64,000 nucleotides of DNA. Source: Ehretia macrophylla. Lineage: Eukaryota > Streptophyta > Magnoliopsida > Boraginales > Ehretiaceae. Under the pieces are notes generated by a model. That model searched no databases, was not told the DNA's origin, and saw only the letters and a list, made by a program, of their open reading frames with translations. This document shows, in pieces, positions 24,062-35,780 of this stretch (within the stretch, counting starts at the first letter, position 1; the number at the start of each line of letters is the position of its first letter). The stretch spans positions 43,054,152 through 43,118,151 of the forward strand of contig CM075775.1 of the NCBI GenBank assembly GCA_037974665.1, read 5' to 3'. Position numbers and translations under genes: made by a program.

Positions 24062-24361
24062 TGTTGAATAACGGACCGTATTAGTTAAATATGCTTAATG
24101 GGCCTGTAGGTCTAAAACCTATTAGAGACAGGATTACCTATAAATATATCTCTTGTCCTTTGTATTAGGTATGATAAATCTTGAGTGCATACACGAGAGG
24201 ATTGGTGAGGCATTGTAAGAGGGTCCTCTTGTACTACTTTCATCATAGTGAAATTATTCTCATGCTGCCCGTGGACGTAGACTTAGGCCGAACCACGTAA
24301 ATTCTTGTGTCTGTCTTAAATTTCTTGTTTCTATGCGTGATCACCCTAGACTGTCTTAACA
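24062..24361 (+). repeat. 3-prime LTR of copia element
   Basis: 300 bp, collinear with the 5-prime LTR; about 11% of sites differ. No 5-bp duplication of the left flank follows it. Confidence 0.9.
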
Positions 24362-25851
24362 TAACCCATACTATACTTGTGTGCTATGTGTATGGCATAT
24401 TGGCATGCACTATATATATGCTAGTATATGTGTATGTGATATGTGAGGCATAAGTACTGTGATTATTGTGAAATATGACTTTTGTTATGTAATAGTAGCA
24501 AAAAAAAGAAAAAAAGTATGAAACTAAAAAACTATTCCTCTTTTAATTTAGTTTTCTACTTAAATTTATGATTCTAGTTGAATATAATTTATGCCGTGAC
24601 AAGTTGACTTTCTGGGTATAATTTTAGAAAAGAGATTGATATAGTTTTTAAATTAGCTAGACTCAAGGTAAGTTAGCCCCTTTTTGTATATTATACCTTT
24701 TCCTCTTTCAATCTTGAATATTTATCCTTAAATTCGAGTTTGGTTTATTCAAATCTTATTATTCGAACTTCCTAGTAGTTACGACGCTTGAATTCGGCTC
24801 AGTTACGTGAGATACTTCTTATTCTTGCAACGTCAAGTTATTGGCATAAGTCTTCGGTGAGACAACTTTATTTTTATTCAATAAGTTTGGTCGACTCTCC
24901 TATATTTATTTCCTGTTTATAAATTCTTCTAATATGAAAGTAAGTTCGGATACCGTTTTGTAAACCTCAATTGAACCTTGTTAGCTCATTTTGTTGCTTT
25001 TCTATCATTCTTATTCACTGGAAAGATAATTTTGAGGCCTATTCTTGTTGTATGGATTATGAGCTATAATTTGTTTGTATGTTCGGGCATTTGGTGATTC
25101 TATGTTGTGTTTTGTCTGTCCGTTTGTCATTTGTTCTTTGTTAGTTGTGACACCCAGACGGCAGGGTAGAATATATAGCCGTCAATGGCCTTTAGGCATA
25201 TACTTCGTGATGTCACAAGAGTGATTTATATGAGTTGGGATTGAGGCTGGCAAAGGCTATTGTGATCTTCGTTAGTTATATTGTACTTCGTTAGTTATAT
25301 TAAATCTATCACATCTTTGCGTGGTATTTCAGTTTGCTTCTAGTTATGAGACGTGTTATATATGAGTCATCGTTCTTGTTTGTTGGAGTTTTCTTTTAGC
25401 TTATTTGATATCCTATAAATCTCCAATTATTTCATATACGACAATGCTATTATGATTTTATTATCAATTATTTCGTGATACCTTGAATTCTTTTTGGGGG
25501 TCCCTCTTACTGACTTCTTTTGCTCATTTTAGTTATTTGTTGTCTTTGTTTCAGATATCGGTGCTAGTCAGCAGTTTGGATTGGACAGGCTTAGAGTCCA
25601 CCTTATGTAATCAGTTATAGGGATGACGAGTATTTTTGTTTGAATTCTTAGTTTTTGGAGCATTATTGTTATTTAATTTTTATGGACTTTTGGTTAAACA
25701 GTTGAATTATAATATTGATTTATCAAGGCCTTAGATACTCTGACAATTTATATTTTGCAAAATATAATTTCTTAATTCTATGATATTAGAGTCTTTCAAA
25801 CTTAGGAAGATAAATTTTCTTAAGCGTAGATAATCACGTCCTTATATCTGG
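24362..25851. other. No gene; possible worn LTR-like sequence
   Basis: Starts with TATG/TGTG-rich DNA (24390-24460). From about 24600 to 25720 the sequence has features of the long gypsy LTRs nearby: a TGACACCCAGACGGCAGGG block near 25146, and a 3-prime part with CTCATTTTAGTTATTTG and GATATCGGTGCTAGTCAG resembling the end regions of those LTRs. No ends or duplications could be set, so this is only a suggestion. Confidence 0.35.
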
Positions 25852-25869
25852 CCCCCCAAATTTGGGGGG
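25852..25869. repeat. 18-bp perfect palindrome
   Basis: CCCCCCAAATTTGGGGGG is its own reverse complement and stands out in AT-rich surroundings. It could form a cruciform or be a joint of two inverted scraps. No function is known to me. Confidence 0.9.
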
Positions 25870-27554
25870 TGAAGTTGATCCTATACTCTATGATCCACCA
25901 GCCATTTTCACTTCTCAACAAAAAGTCTTTGCTTTTCTACTATCTAATAAATCTAATTATTCTCATAAGGGTCGACAAATTTTATTGACCGTTACGTAAT
26001 TAGAAAATCCACTTAGTCATCAGTAGAAAATGAGCTTAAAATGGAAATAAATTTATTAATTTTGGCTAATTAAAAGTTAGACGTGAAAGGTTGATATTTT
26101 AGAGAATTACAACAAACCATAAAAAGTTGTATGAAATGAAGGTTTTTTTATTGTAGCCATGAAATGCATTAGTAAGAGAGAGACGTTAACATTAGGGCAC
26201 ATTTTAGTACTAGTTTCAAATGTTTATTTAGATTTTCCTAATGATCCCCCCTGACGTTTATCATAATTATTCAAATTAGTCCCTATCCTTATTCTTATGT
26301 CAAAAAGAAACAAAAATGGTTATGAGATCAAACACATGTCATTATTTTGGAACTAACTTGAAAAATTGAGTGCACAATATGGCACAAATTTAAAAATTAG
26401 TGTAAATATTGAGAACCAAACTTTAAAATTTGATTAAAGATTTTTGTGGGTATAAAGTAATTTCGTTATTGTTAATCTAAACTGGCCATAAAGGTTATGG
26501 AAGGAGCAAAATTAACCACTTTTATTGAATATTAAGGACTCATATGTAACTTTTGCAAAATTAGAGATTAACTTAAAATTTTGAAAAAAAAATATTAGAA
26601 GCTATCAATGAAATTTTGCCCTTGAAGTTACTAATGTATTGTCCAGACTGTTTGAAATAAATGAATTCTATAAAATTTTGTATAACTTATTTACAACTCT
26701 AATTTTTGTTGTTTGGAAGTACCCTTTTAAAAAATTGAAATTTCAGGATTTGCCATTCTTGGATTTATTTATATTGTACTTAAATCCTTGCTCAAGATGT
26801 GAAATTTGCAAATCTATATTTTTCAAATCTTTTGTTCATCTTTTGAAAACAAAATTGCGCTCAAGTTTAAGAGATGGACTTTGGTTAAAATACAAATGTT
26901 TTTTTTTTTTTTTAAAATCATTGTCTCTCTCATTGTTTCTTTTTTAGCAAAAGAAAAAATCAATGTCTCTCTCATAATTTCTCTTAAGATTATTTTTTGA
27001 TACTAAATGTATGGTTGAACTTAATGTTATTTTATCACATGGAATGGTAGAAGTTATGGTTATTTTATAATGTTTAACTTCAATGACAATTTTTCTTTCT
27101 TTTTTTTTTGGGACAATTTTAAGATAATAACGATAATCAATAATGAGATGAGACAATATTTTCTATATGACAAGCCTAATTTTAATACAATAAAAGAAGG
27201 ACATTTATGTAAAATACAAGTATTAATTTTAATTTCACATGTGTTTCAAACACAATTTGTATTTGTAAATAACAGAATTGACTTAATACTATTTTATAAT
27301 TACAAAAAAAGTAAATTTATTTGTAAATACATATCCTTACGAAATTTCTTTATAAATTAAATGAATTTCACACCTCAGTTCTTCCAAATACTATGGTCGT
27401 GTCAGTTTCTTTTACTATCTGCAAGGAGTTTGAGTGAAGATTTATTTTGTTTGTTAAGAAGTCTAAGGATTTTGTTTTCTACTAAGAAGCACTTGAAAGA
27501 AGAACAATCTAGAATTGTATGCTTAGTGCAAGACGGTCAAGTTGAGTCACCTTA
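25870..27554. other. Very AT-rich intergenic DNA
   Basis: No gene, RNA or element end seen. Long A and T runs occur (26898-26912, 27100-27112). Short open frames here are rich in Phe, Ile, Lys and Leu and look like chance products of base composition. Confidence 0.5.
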
Positions 27555-27557
27555 TTA

Positions 27558-27934
27558 GGTCAACTCTAACAGTTTATTTATTTATTTTATATGTAGAAGT
27601 TTTGGAGTATTTTCTTTACGTTTAGAGATCTCATAAATACTCTTATTTTAGTTTCACCCCCAACAACTTTCTACATTTAACCAATTTCTTATTTTAGAAA
27701 TTTCCTATTTCAATTTCATTCCAACATTGAATAAATTTTGCTCTTTTGATTGTTGGAAGATTTTAAGGTATGAGATTGGAGATTGTGTGTCCCACATGTA
27801 GAGATGTTGAAAATAGGATTGAGAATCCATTAAAATTTAAAAAATCACTTAGAGATGTTGTTGGGACACTTTTGTACCACGCCTTTCCCTGCATGTATGG
27901 AAAAAAGCATATAGGGATGCTCATGGAGCTGGTC
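27558..27934. mobile_element. Tourist-like MITE, TSD TTA (same family as 3085-3507)
   Basis: A 377-bp element bounded by TTA (27555-27557 and 27935-27937). The left tip is GGTCAACTCTAACAGTTT; the reverse complement of the right tip is GACCAGCTCCATGAGCAT, an imperfect terminal inverted repeat. Its left interior (TTTTAGTTTCACCCCCAACA, ACTTTCTACATTTAACC) matches the reverse complement of blocks in the MITE at 3085-3507. Non-coding. Confidence 0.68.
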
Positions 27935-27937
27935 TTA

Positions 27938-28385
27938 GCCCCAACGACAAAAGAGTAGAAGAGATAGTATTGTAAATAATTTGTAGTACTCAAATTTCAC
28001 TTTTTAATTTGTTTCCATAAAATGTAAGCAGGAGATATGTAATTGAAGCAAATAAATATATTATCTTGGAGGTGAAGAAGGGATAATGTCACGTAAATGG
28101 TAATATATATTAACGCTCAAATTGAATCATCACAAAGTCTCAAATTGAATAATCGCAATGTATACTGCATTATACTATGTAGGTTTAGTGGGTCTATATA
28201 TACTTATGCATCTGAAGAAAAATTAGTGGAGCGTTTTAAAAGAATATATAGGGAAGGACGGTTAAAGAAAGAGGAGAAGAATCAATTAATCAAGATGAAA
28301 TAGATTGAATTTGCAGATAGTGTAAGAAAAATAATAGTAATGACTAAAGTTTTGGACAAAATTTAGGTTCAAGTAGTAGTCGATT
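27938..28385. other. Intergenic DNA, nothing recognised
   Basis: About 450 bp of AT-rich DNA between the MITE and the solo LTR. A 68-codon open frame (28097-28303) has a basic, Lys/Glu-rich tail but matches no family known to me. Confidence 0.4.
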
Positions 28386-30523
28386 TGTCACGCCTCAACT
28401 CGGCACTATCTAGAACCAAGTCCGAACGCGACTGTACTCATCCAATATATGACTTGTACACTAATACACTTAACATATAGTGGGGACTATACAACAAAAC
28501 ATCCTGAAAGGCCTGCTTTATACAAGAGCATAAAAGATACAACGTTTTCCTAAATAGACTAGCACAAGCTTAACAATACGTACGTGACCAAAATGAACTT
28601 ATAAGTTTACAATAAAAGTCATCTAGATATCAAAATAGACAACTTTAACCAACTATAACATGAGCATAAAGAGTATATCATTACAATAGGAACTACTCAA
28701 ATTACATCAGCAATATGTACATTATCCAAAGCAAGACAAAGCATGACAATTACTTTCTTTCTTCTTGTGGCTTGAATTCGGCCTCACCTAAAATGTTCAT
28801 AAAACGGGGTGAGCTAAACTAGCTTAGTGAGGGAGGATGAACGGGAAGGTTTTGGAAAAGCATTTACTTGGAAATTTATTTGAAAACATGCATTCAAAAC
28901 CATATGAAATCAATAAGCACTTAAAGGCAATTAACTCAAGAAAACACATAAGTTGTATAACTATTCAAAACATGTATTTAAAACCACGTACAAACAATAA
29001 GCATTTAACCACAATTAACTCAAGTGAGCATTTTAGCTATATAACCACACAAGGAAGGATACGCTAAACATTGTTGATGCCGCTCCTTATACCACCATCA
29101 CGAACTCTAGCACTTCTTATCACTCCCGCTGATGTAATCTGGATGTACACCAAAACCTAAGACCCACACCCCATGAAACTCTCCATCTATCCGGGATAGG
29201 GAATAGGACCATAATAGTTATGTCAATTCAACCCAACAAGCCCGATGCCGCCCGAGGTGACACGACCCTACCATGCCTCGCTTAAACATTCGCATACACA
29301 TTCAATCACTTAATCACGCATTCACTTTACTTTGAGAGGACAACAAAGTAGGTGCCCCTTAACCACATTTAACATTCATTAGCACATTTATTAGGTAACA
29401 AAGTAGGTTAACCAACCATTTGCAACACCTTTAAACATTTAGCCATTTCCATAAGCTAACTTCAATAGAACATAACTCAACAACATTAACATCTAAGCAT
29501 ATAACCATCAATTAACCAACTTACAAAGCCATACAAGTGCACAATCTTAGCATAATCAACATACTAGCCAACTATAATGCAATATAAGTGCACAACATTA
29601 GCAAAATCAAGGATAAATCAAGGTTCACAAGCAAGATACAAGAATTGGACCTTTGTTGGAATTTTTGAAAATTTTACAAAAATGCCCCAAAACTCCACCA
29701 AACTTGCACCCAAGTCATGAAATTGTGCTATAAACATATATATATGCATATGAGCTCCATATCTAAGTTAGGAAGAAAGATTAACTTCATAGCTAGCCAA
29801 AATTTCAAGTTACAACACAATAATGTGAGCATATAACATTTGGTGTTTCATACAAGCTTTAATGCACCTATATTACTCTCAAACCACTACTCTTCAAGAT
29901 GCTCTTGCACAACTAACAAGTATATAGCACAAATATATCATTTTATAGCCAAGAACAAACTTTAAACTTTTATATTTGAAAACCCCTCACCTATAATAAA
30001 GATTAATGCAATAAATGGCAAGGTTGAGCAAAGGTTGAGTAAATTTCACTTGGTTTGGCCCTAGAATGCAAGCTTCCGCCTTCAATTCTCTCCAAATCCT
30101 CAAACCCTAGCTTTTCTATTCTTCCCTCTTTTTCTTTCCTTTGGCCGATTTTCTCTTCTTGTTCTAGCATATTTTTGGTTTTGTTATTTAATGGTCAAAT
30201 GCTAAGTCAAATGGTAGGTAGATGAAATATCTTAAGGGGTAAAAGACCACTTATGCAAGCTCTTTTATTCTAATGACATGTATGTCCTACTAGGCAAAAT
30301 ATCTCAAATGTTGAAAGACTACTTTGTGCAAAAATAATTACAATAATGACAAGTTTGTCTTAGTTTGCTAACTTAAATAAAATGCCACTTAAATTCTAAA
30401 TACATGCAATCTAAATTCACATATTATCTACCAACAATAAGTAAATCACTTAAATGCACATTTTATTTTCAAATAATAATTAAAGTAAGTAAATTCACAT
30501 AAAATTCACAGTTGGGTCTCACA
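28386..30523 (-). mobile_element. Solo LTR of a Ty3/gypsy element
   Basis: A 2138-bp LTR-like unit read on the minus strand, beginning TGTGAGACCCAACTG and ending GAGTTGAGGCGTGACA. A block with GGGCGGCATCGGGCTTG and CCTATTCCC (29195-29260, minus strand) is also found in the LARD-like LTRs (14365-14420), so the two are related. No interior or second LTR adjoins it. The 5-bp flanks (CGATT, CATTA) do not match, so an intact duplication is not seen and the solo status rests on the ends alone. Confidence 0.72.
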
Positions 30524-30795
30524 CATTAACCAATATACAAACAATACTTGTTTTATAAATTACAACAAAGCCAACGATTGATTTCTGCAGAATGCAATAC
30601 ACTTTAAAGTTTTATATATATACCTAAGACTGTATAACGTAACTAACGAGATTTGAGGTCGCAACCTATCACATAATATCAAGTAACGTAGAAGGACTGC
30701 AAATTACAGTTATTCAAGAAGAGGAAAAGAAAACTTGCTTAGAGTAAATTGTACATAGAGACATTTAATCAAAACAAATTTAAGTTGAGATGCCC

Positions 30796-32822
30796 TTACA
30801 GTTCATCTGGATTGCTAAATACTATTTCATCTTCACATTCTAATAGAGTTTGAACGACTGATGCCATTGTAGGCCGCTTGTTTCTGTCCTCCTCTATGCA
30901 GGCTAGAGCAATTTTAATGAGTGTTTCTACCTGTTTCTTGTGATAGTTTCCTTGTAATCTTGAATCCACTACACTTTCTACCCAGGAGCATTTTCTAGAC
31001 TCAAATTTTCTTTTCACTATCCTAACAAATTTTGTAAGCTCTGCTTCCTGCTCATTGGTGTCATATAGCACCAAATTCGAAAGCCTTATTCCTCTAATCA
31101 TCTCCAAGACTACAAGTCCATATCCATAAACATCAACTTTTGCAGTGATGGGATGATTCAGAACCCATTCGGAAGCCATGTAACCTTTTGTTCCTCGAAC
31201 TTTGGTGACACTTGAACCAAGGCCATCTCTTTGAGAAAGCTTTGCTAAACCAAAATTTGCAATCTTAGGTTGAAATTCGTTGTCTAAGAGTATGTTTTCT
31301 GGCTTTACATCGCAATGGATAACTCATTCTAAACACTCGTGATGAAGGTGGGCCAAACCTTTGGCTGTTCCTAATGTCACTTCAAATCTTTGTTTCCATC
31401 CTAGGAAATTTGTGGTGATTAAGTGCTTGTCCAGTGATAAGTTTTCGACATACTCGTAGACCAAGAGCCTGTGTTTCTTTTCTAAACAAAGTCCCCACAT
31501 TCTCTCAAGATTCATGTGATTGATTCTCCCAATTGTACTCATTTCTGCCCAAAACTCTTCTTCTGCTTGAAAAACATCTCCTAGTCTCTTCACTGACACG
31601 ATCCTTTCATTTTCCGGCACACCCTTATAAACAGCACCAGAGCTTCCTCTTCCTAGTTTTTCCTTGAAATTCTGTCGCCTTCACGAGTTCAGCAACGAAA
31701 ATCATCCAAGCAAATTTTCTTGCATCCTTCAAATGAAATAGGTTTGCTATAATTGAGATCAAAATCCCAGTAATCTGTATAGAGAATCTCCACAAATTTC
31801 ACCTGCTGAGATTTCAAACGGCTTTGATTGAACTTCGGCTTGCAGCCTTCACTCCAGTCATTATGATTTCTTACCTCATATCCAGGGGGACAAGAACACC
31901 TAGCATCTGGGGCGTAATCACAAATTGCATTTTTTCCACACAGCCCGTGCATGGTACAAGGTTTTCCCATAGCTTGCCACGAAACCTTCCATAAACCAGT
32001 TGAATTTATCAAGCTATAGATTCTAAGGTTGCCATCATAGTCTATTGTCAGCCTCCTTTTGATCCCAGAACCCATATCAGCCGCACTAACTTCCAACCGA
32101 TCACTTGATTCAAACCGGCCTATATCATCCAAGACAGCAATTCTGCTGCTATTGTAATTTGTTCTTCCATTTGCGTAGACATCAAAATCAGGATTAGGCC
32201 AATAAATACTTGATATCTCAGGGCCATCATAGATCATTCTTAAAACGTTATCGCTATCAAAATATAAACTGAAGTAGCCTAATGCATAATCATCTTTTCT
32301 CAGTGAAGATACCAACCTTTTGGTCTTGGTTAAGGCTTGTGAAGGCAAAAGAGTATCGGTAGGATAGTCGAAACTCTGCCAAAGAATTTTCCCTTCTGGA
32401 TTCTTCATGACTAGATTGCCCGTGTCAAGAAGCTCAGCTCTAGCAACATCAGTTGAGGTGGTATTGGTCTCCCAGACAATTGCTCCATCAACATCTGTCA
32501 ACACCATGGCTCCATTCCTCCAGAGTGATACCTTTGAGCCGCGATGGTTGACCGGCCTGTCCCGGTTAGCCATCCAAACAACGGTTCTGTCTTTTGTATG
32601 GGTGAACCATATTGCAAACCAGTAAGCATTGCTTCCCAAACCATAGAAGCCACAGGTGAATGACTTGTCTGGGGAAGTGATGAAATCTGAATCATCTTCA
32701 ACAGATAAACTATCACCACGCTGCAAATGTTGCTGAGATTTCGACGACAATGCAGAGTTCAATGATGAACCAATAAGAAGGAAAGTTAGAAGACAAGAAA
32801 ATGTAAGAACTCGAATTCTCAT
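30796..32822 (-). pseudogene. S-domain receptor-like kinase pseudogene C (near full length)
   Basis: Most complete copy of the local G-type lectin receptor-kinase family, intron-free. It starts at the ATG at 32822 with a signal peptide (MRIRVLTFSCLLTFLLIGSS), then B-lectin (about residues 40-150; VVWMANRDRPVNHRGSKVSL), S-locus glycoprotein region, EGF-like segment (HGLCGKNAICDYAPDARCSC) and the first part of PAN, open for 377 codons to 31689. There DDFRC joins directly to the AEL preceding the kinase: about 400 bp present in copy B, including the transmembrane helix, are missing and the frame shifts. The kinase part has GRGSSGAVYKG, SVKRL and HCDVKPENILL, but a TGA replaces Trp (31321-31323), DFG reads NFG (Asn codon 31255-31257) and MAPEW reads MASEW. 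It is therefore a dead kinase. A secreted lectin-only product from the open first part is conceivable but unproven. Confidence 0.92.
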
Positions 32823-32863
32823 GGCTGAAAATTTTTGGTTTACAAGTTTGCAATGACCATGAG

Positions 32864-32876
32864 AAATATATAATTA
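32864..32876 (-). promoter_or_regulatory. Probable TATA box of pseudogene C
   Basis: On the minus strand AATTATATATTTC lies 42-54 bp upstream of the ATG, and the surrounding sequence matches the same site upstream of pseudogene A. This supports the chosen start and shows that the promoter was duplicated with the gene. Confidence 0.55.
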
Positions 32877-32956
32877 TGTGAAACAGAAAGTTGATTTTAA
32901 ACTCAAACGGCAGTTATGAAAATATCTGTTCTACAGTTCGGGTGAAATACGAGCTC

Positions 32957-33120
32957 AACTTATTGGAATAACTTTGTCTCATCATCATTATTAATAAGAC
33001 TACGTGACATCAGTGGGGAGAAAAGATACCGCGACTTGCTATTTCAGGTCAAGAAGATGTTCGAGTTTTTTCAGGACAACTTATTGGGAAGAAAAGATAC
33101 CGCGATTTTGCTTTGTCTCA
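32957..33120. repeat. Imperfect tandem duplication upstream of pseudogene C
   Basis: CAACTTATTGG (32957 and 33078), GAGAAAAGATACCGCGACTT (33018) against GAAAAGATACCGCGATTTTG (33091), and CTTTGTCTCAT (32972, 33111) recur in shuffled order within 165 bp. The block lies about 135-300 bp upstream of the start codon, so it could once have carried promoter elements. Confidence 0.6.
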
Positions 33121-34490
33121 TATTTATCCGTGTGAAAGGCATAAAACATTATCCTAGCAGACGTCAACATGGGAATAGTGGTCTGAGCTACATTAAATTA
33201 ACTTTTTGCAAGTGGAACATCGTGGTGTTAGTTAATCATCAACTAGAGAATCATATTGGAGGACTTGATAGGTACACAAATTGTTTTTATTATTCGTCCC
33301 GGATAATTAGAGAAAGATTCTTTCGTGTATGAACAAAAGTGGTCTCTAATGGGAAGACGTCTAGAGAAAAAAAAAACTTGAAAGACTACGACTCTATTAA
33401 AGAGTTAATTTAGTAGTAGAATACTTAGAATATGAACTGAAAACACGTTTTAAATTCAAATTAATCAAGAATTTTTTTTTTTTTGGCACCAGTTTCCTTG
33501 AGCAGTGGTGGACTTAAGAAAAAGTAATTTTTTTTGGTTTTTTTTTTTTTTTAAAAACTATTATATTATATATCTTCATTGTATGAGTGCAGACATCTCT
33601 CAGTATAAGACTACACCCTAAACTTGGGTGTTTGGGTCCGCTCATATGCCTGATTATAGTGTCTAATTAACTTGAGATAAGCCTCTTTCAAGTAGGGTCT
33701 TATGTCTTGAGATTTAGACTTTAGTATGAATTTAAAAGACTTTCTAAAAATATTTCATGTCATAAAGAAGAAAAAAAAAATTGTATTTGAGCTTTATGTT
33801 TCCTCATTCATTTCTTTCCCTTAATAATGAATGGTTCATATTTCTGTGACCAAGCCCATTGTTTAAGCAAATATAATTGAATGTTGACTAAGAAATTGAC
33901 ATTTTGGTCTTAGGACAAACACTTCAACCAAGACAGCATATACGGCAGGACCAGGCATAACTGCCCGAGTCTAGCCGTCAACGGCGTTTATGATTAGGCA
34001 AAGTGGTCTAGTCTATAAGCTTTGATGCTAAAATAAAATTGTACTTGTTTAAGAAAGTTAGAAATATTTTTTTTTTAATGGAGTTATTTACAAGTCATAA
34101 ATGATTCGTAGCTAGAACATTCATTTTCTGATTGTATTTTGTTTTGTACATTTTCATATTCATTTAATGAATTTCTTTGCTGATGTAGCTAAAAAAAAAT
34201 AAAAATTGGTCTACTCTAACACGCTTGGCTGCGTACAACGTTTTTTGAATGGCGCTTACTCCTTGTCTGGATTGGCGAAGAAAACGAAAGGAAGGAAAGC
34301 TAGATAAAGGAATCACAAGAAAAAGGAACCAAAAGTAAGTTCTCACGCTTCGGTAGCAAATTTTTTTTGTAAAAATACAGAAAAGTAACAGAAAGAATTT
34401 TATGGCTCTTTCTTTAATTTGGAAAAGGTTTGGAAAGAAAGGTTTTAAATAAAAACGTACTTAAAAAATATTTTTACATTCTAATAGGGG
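33121..34490. other. Intergenic DNA, no gene
   Basis: AT-rich with poly-T runs at about 33473-33485 and 33530-33552. No element end could be set. A GC-richer patch at 33935-34000 (GCCCGAGTCTAGCCGTCAAC) may be a repeat fragment. Confidence 0.45.
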
Positions 34491-35780
34491 TGTAAACCCG
34501 AGCCCAGCTGGGCCGTCCCGATTTGGAGCCTAACGACCAGACTCTTTCCCGACCCCGTTTTGTTTCCTTGGCAAGTCTTTCCAATCCGATGGGATATAAA
34601 GGCAAACATTGCCGGGCAGAAGTAAACAGTGCCGGGTAGGGATTAGCATTAAATGCTGCCCGACATTAGAAGTAGTATAAATGTCCTCTCCATTCACCAT
34701 TATGAGGTAACTCATGTGCATTTATTACTCGCAACTATTGACCGTTCAACTCGGACATACTAACTAATTCTTACACCTGAGAGAAAACATGGGCCGCCAC
34801 CCCCGAGATTTTTTCTCTTGTTTTGTAGTATTAGATAGTTGAGATCGGATCACTAACCTGGGGCAGAAATTAACTTTTCACCCTCATTAGTTGGCGCCAT
34901 CTGTGGGAATGTAGTTCTCTTACTTTCCCACCAACCCACTAAGAAACCACTATGGTGAATACGAGAAGCCATAATCGCAAGGCCGAGGACCCTCCACCTG
35001 AGGACGGGATCTCCGAAATGGCCCCCCGATAAAACCCAACCCAAGCCCACGCTGGGCTGAGTCAGCATATACAGTTAGCCACCAATACATCCCTACCTAA
35101 AGCAGTAGACCCAACGACTTCCATGAGTCCCGAGGTAAAGTTGTTGTACCGCTTGTTCAGGGAGCTCTAAGACACGGTGACCCGCCTTATTAAAAATCAG
35201 GCGGCACCACCACCGAACTGACCCCAAGTTCATATAGCTAACTTGGGGGATGGAGGGATCGCGCAAGAGCAGGCGTGAAGAGCGCAGACTGATGCAGATG
35301 ATAGGGGCTCCACAGGACTTGTCAACCGTCTCGAGGTGACGAAGGAGAAAAAAACAATTGGTGCAGAGCCCGAACCAACCAAGACTGCTACGACGATTGC
35401 CAAGGTTGTATATTAGCTCGGGGTTAACCCGTTAGCCCCAGATATTCTGGCCAACCTCTACCTCTTGGAAACCGCATGCCCAATTTGGCCATGTAAAATA
35501 GGGATGGAGACTCGACCAACTATATTAGAAACTCCAATCATCACATGACCCTCCATGACATGCCCAATGCAGTGAAATGTAAGGCGTTCCCAACTACACT
35601 AGTGGGGAATGCACTGACTTGATACCAGGGGCTCTCGTCGGGGTCGATTGATGCATTCACTAAGGTCGCAGAGGTGTTCCTGGGCAGGTTCGCAGGAAGC
35701 AAGAGGCCGACCCGCCACACTTCATCCCTGCTGGCAGTCAAGCAGCAGAAGGGAGAGACCCTAAGGTCTTACACGGCTCG
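34491..35780 (+). mobile_element. Ty3/gypsy relic, left part: LTR and gag
   Basis: Left portion of a gypsy fossil split by the nested insertion. A candidate LTR (about 34491-34880) has a TATA-like AGTATAAATGTCC. A primer-binding-like TTGGCGCCATCTGTGGGA lies at 34891-34908. Gag-like coding follows (NHHMTLHDM, FPTTLVGNAL, GRFAGSKRPTRHTSSL, AVKQQKGETLRSYTAR), and after the nested element it continues at 44885 with a FNEE-type sequence. The gag is clearly of the same family as that at 4790-5175. The coding region is broken in several places, and pol and the second LTR are missing. Confidence 0.8.

Larger units (their letters stand above)
18982..24361 (+). mobile_element. Ty1/copia LTR retrotransposon, broken (Tork/Tnt1-like)
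   Basis: A 5.4-kb fossil with both LTRs (18982-19283 and 24062-24361), a PBS-like TGGTATCGAGAG just after the first LTR, and a purine-rich AGGTGGAGAT before the second. Copia gene order is visible: gag, protease, integrase, reverse transcriptase, RNase H. The LTRs differ at roughly 11% of sites by hand count, suggesting an insertion several million years old. No target-site duplication is recognisable. The coding region has about ten breaks, so it is not autonomous. Similarity of the gag start and of the last pol motif ([10 protein letters not shown]) suggests the Tork/Tnt1 lineage. Confidence 0.92.

Noticed and set aside
18977-24366. Target-site duplication for the copia element
   Set aside because: Flanks AAATT and TAACC do not match; either they diverged or one end was rearranged, so none is reported.
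28381-30528. Target-site duplication for the first solo LTR
   Set aside because: CGATT and CATTA differ; unlike the other two solo LTRs, no duplication can be claimed.
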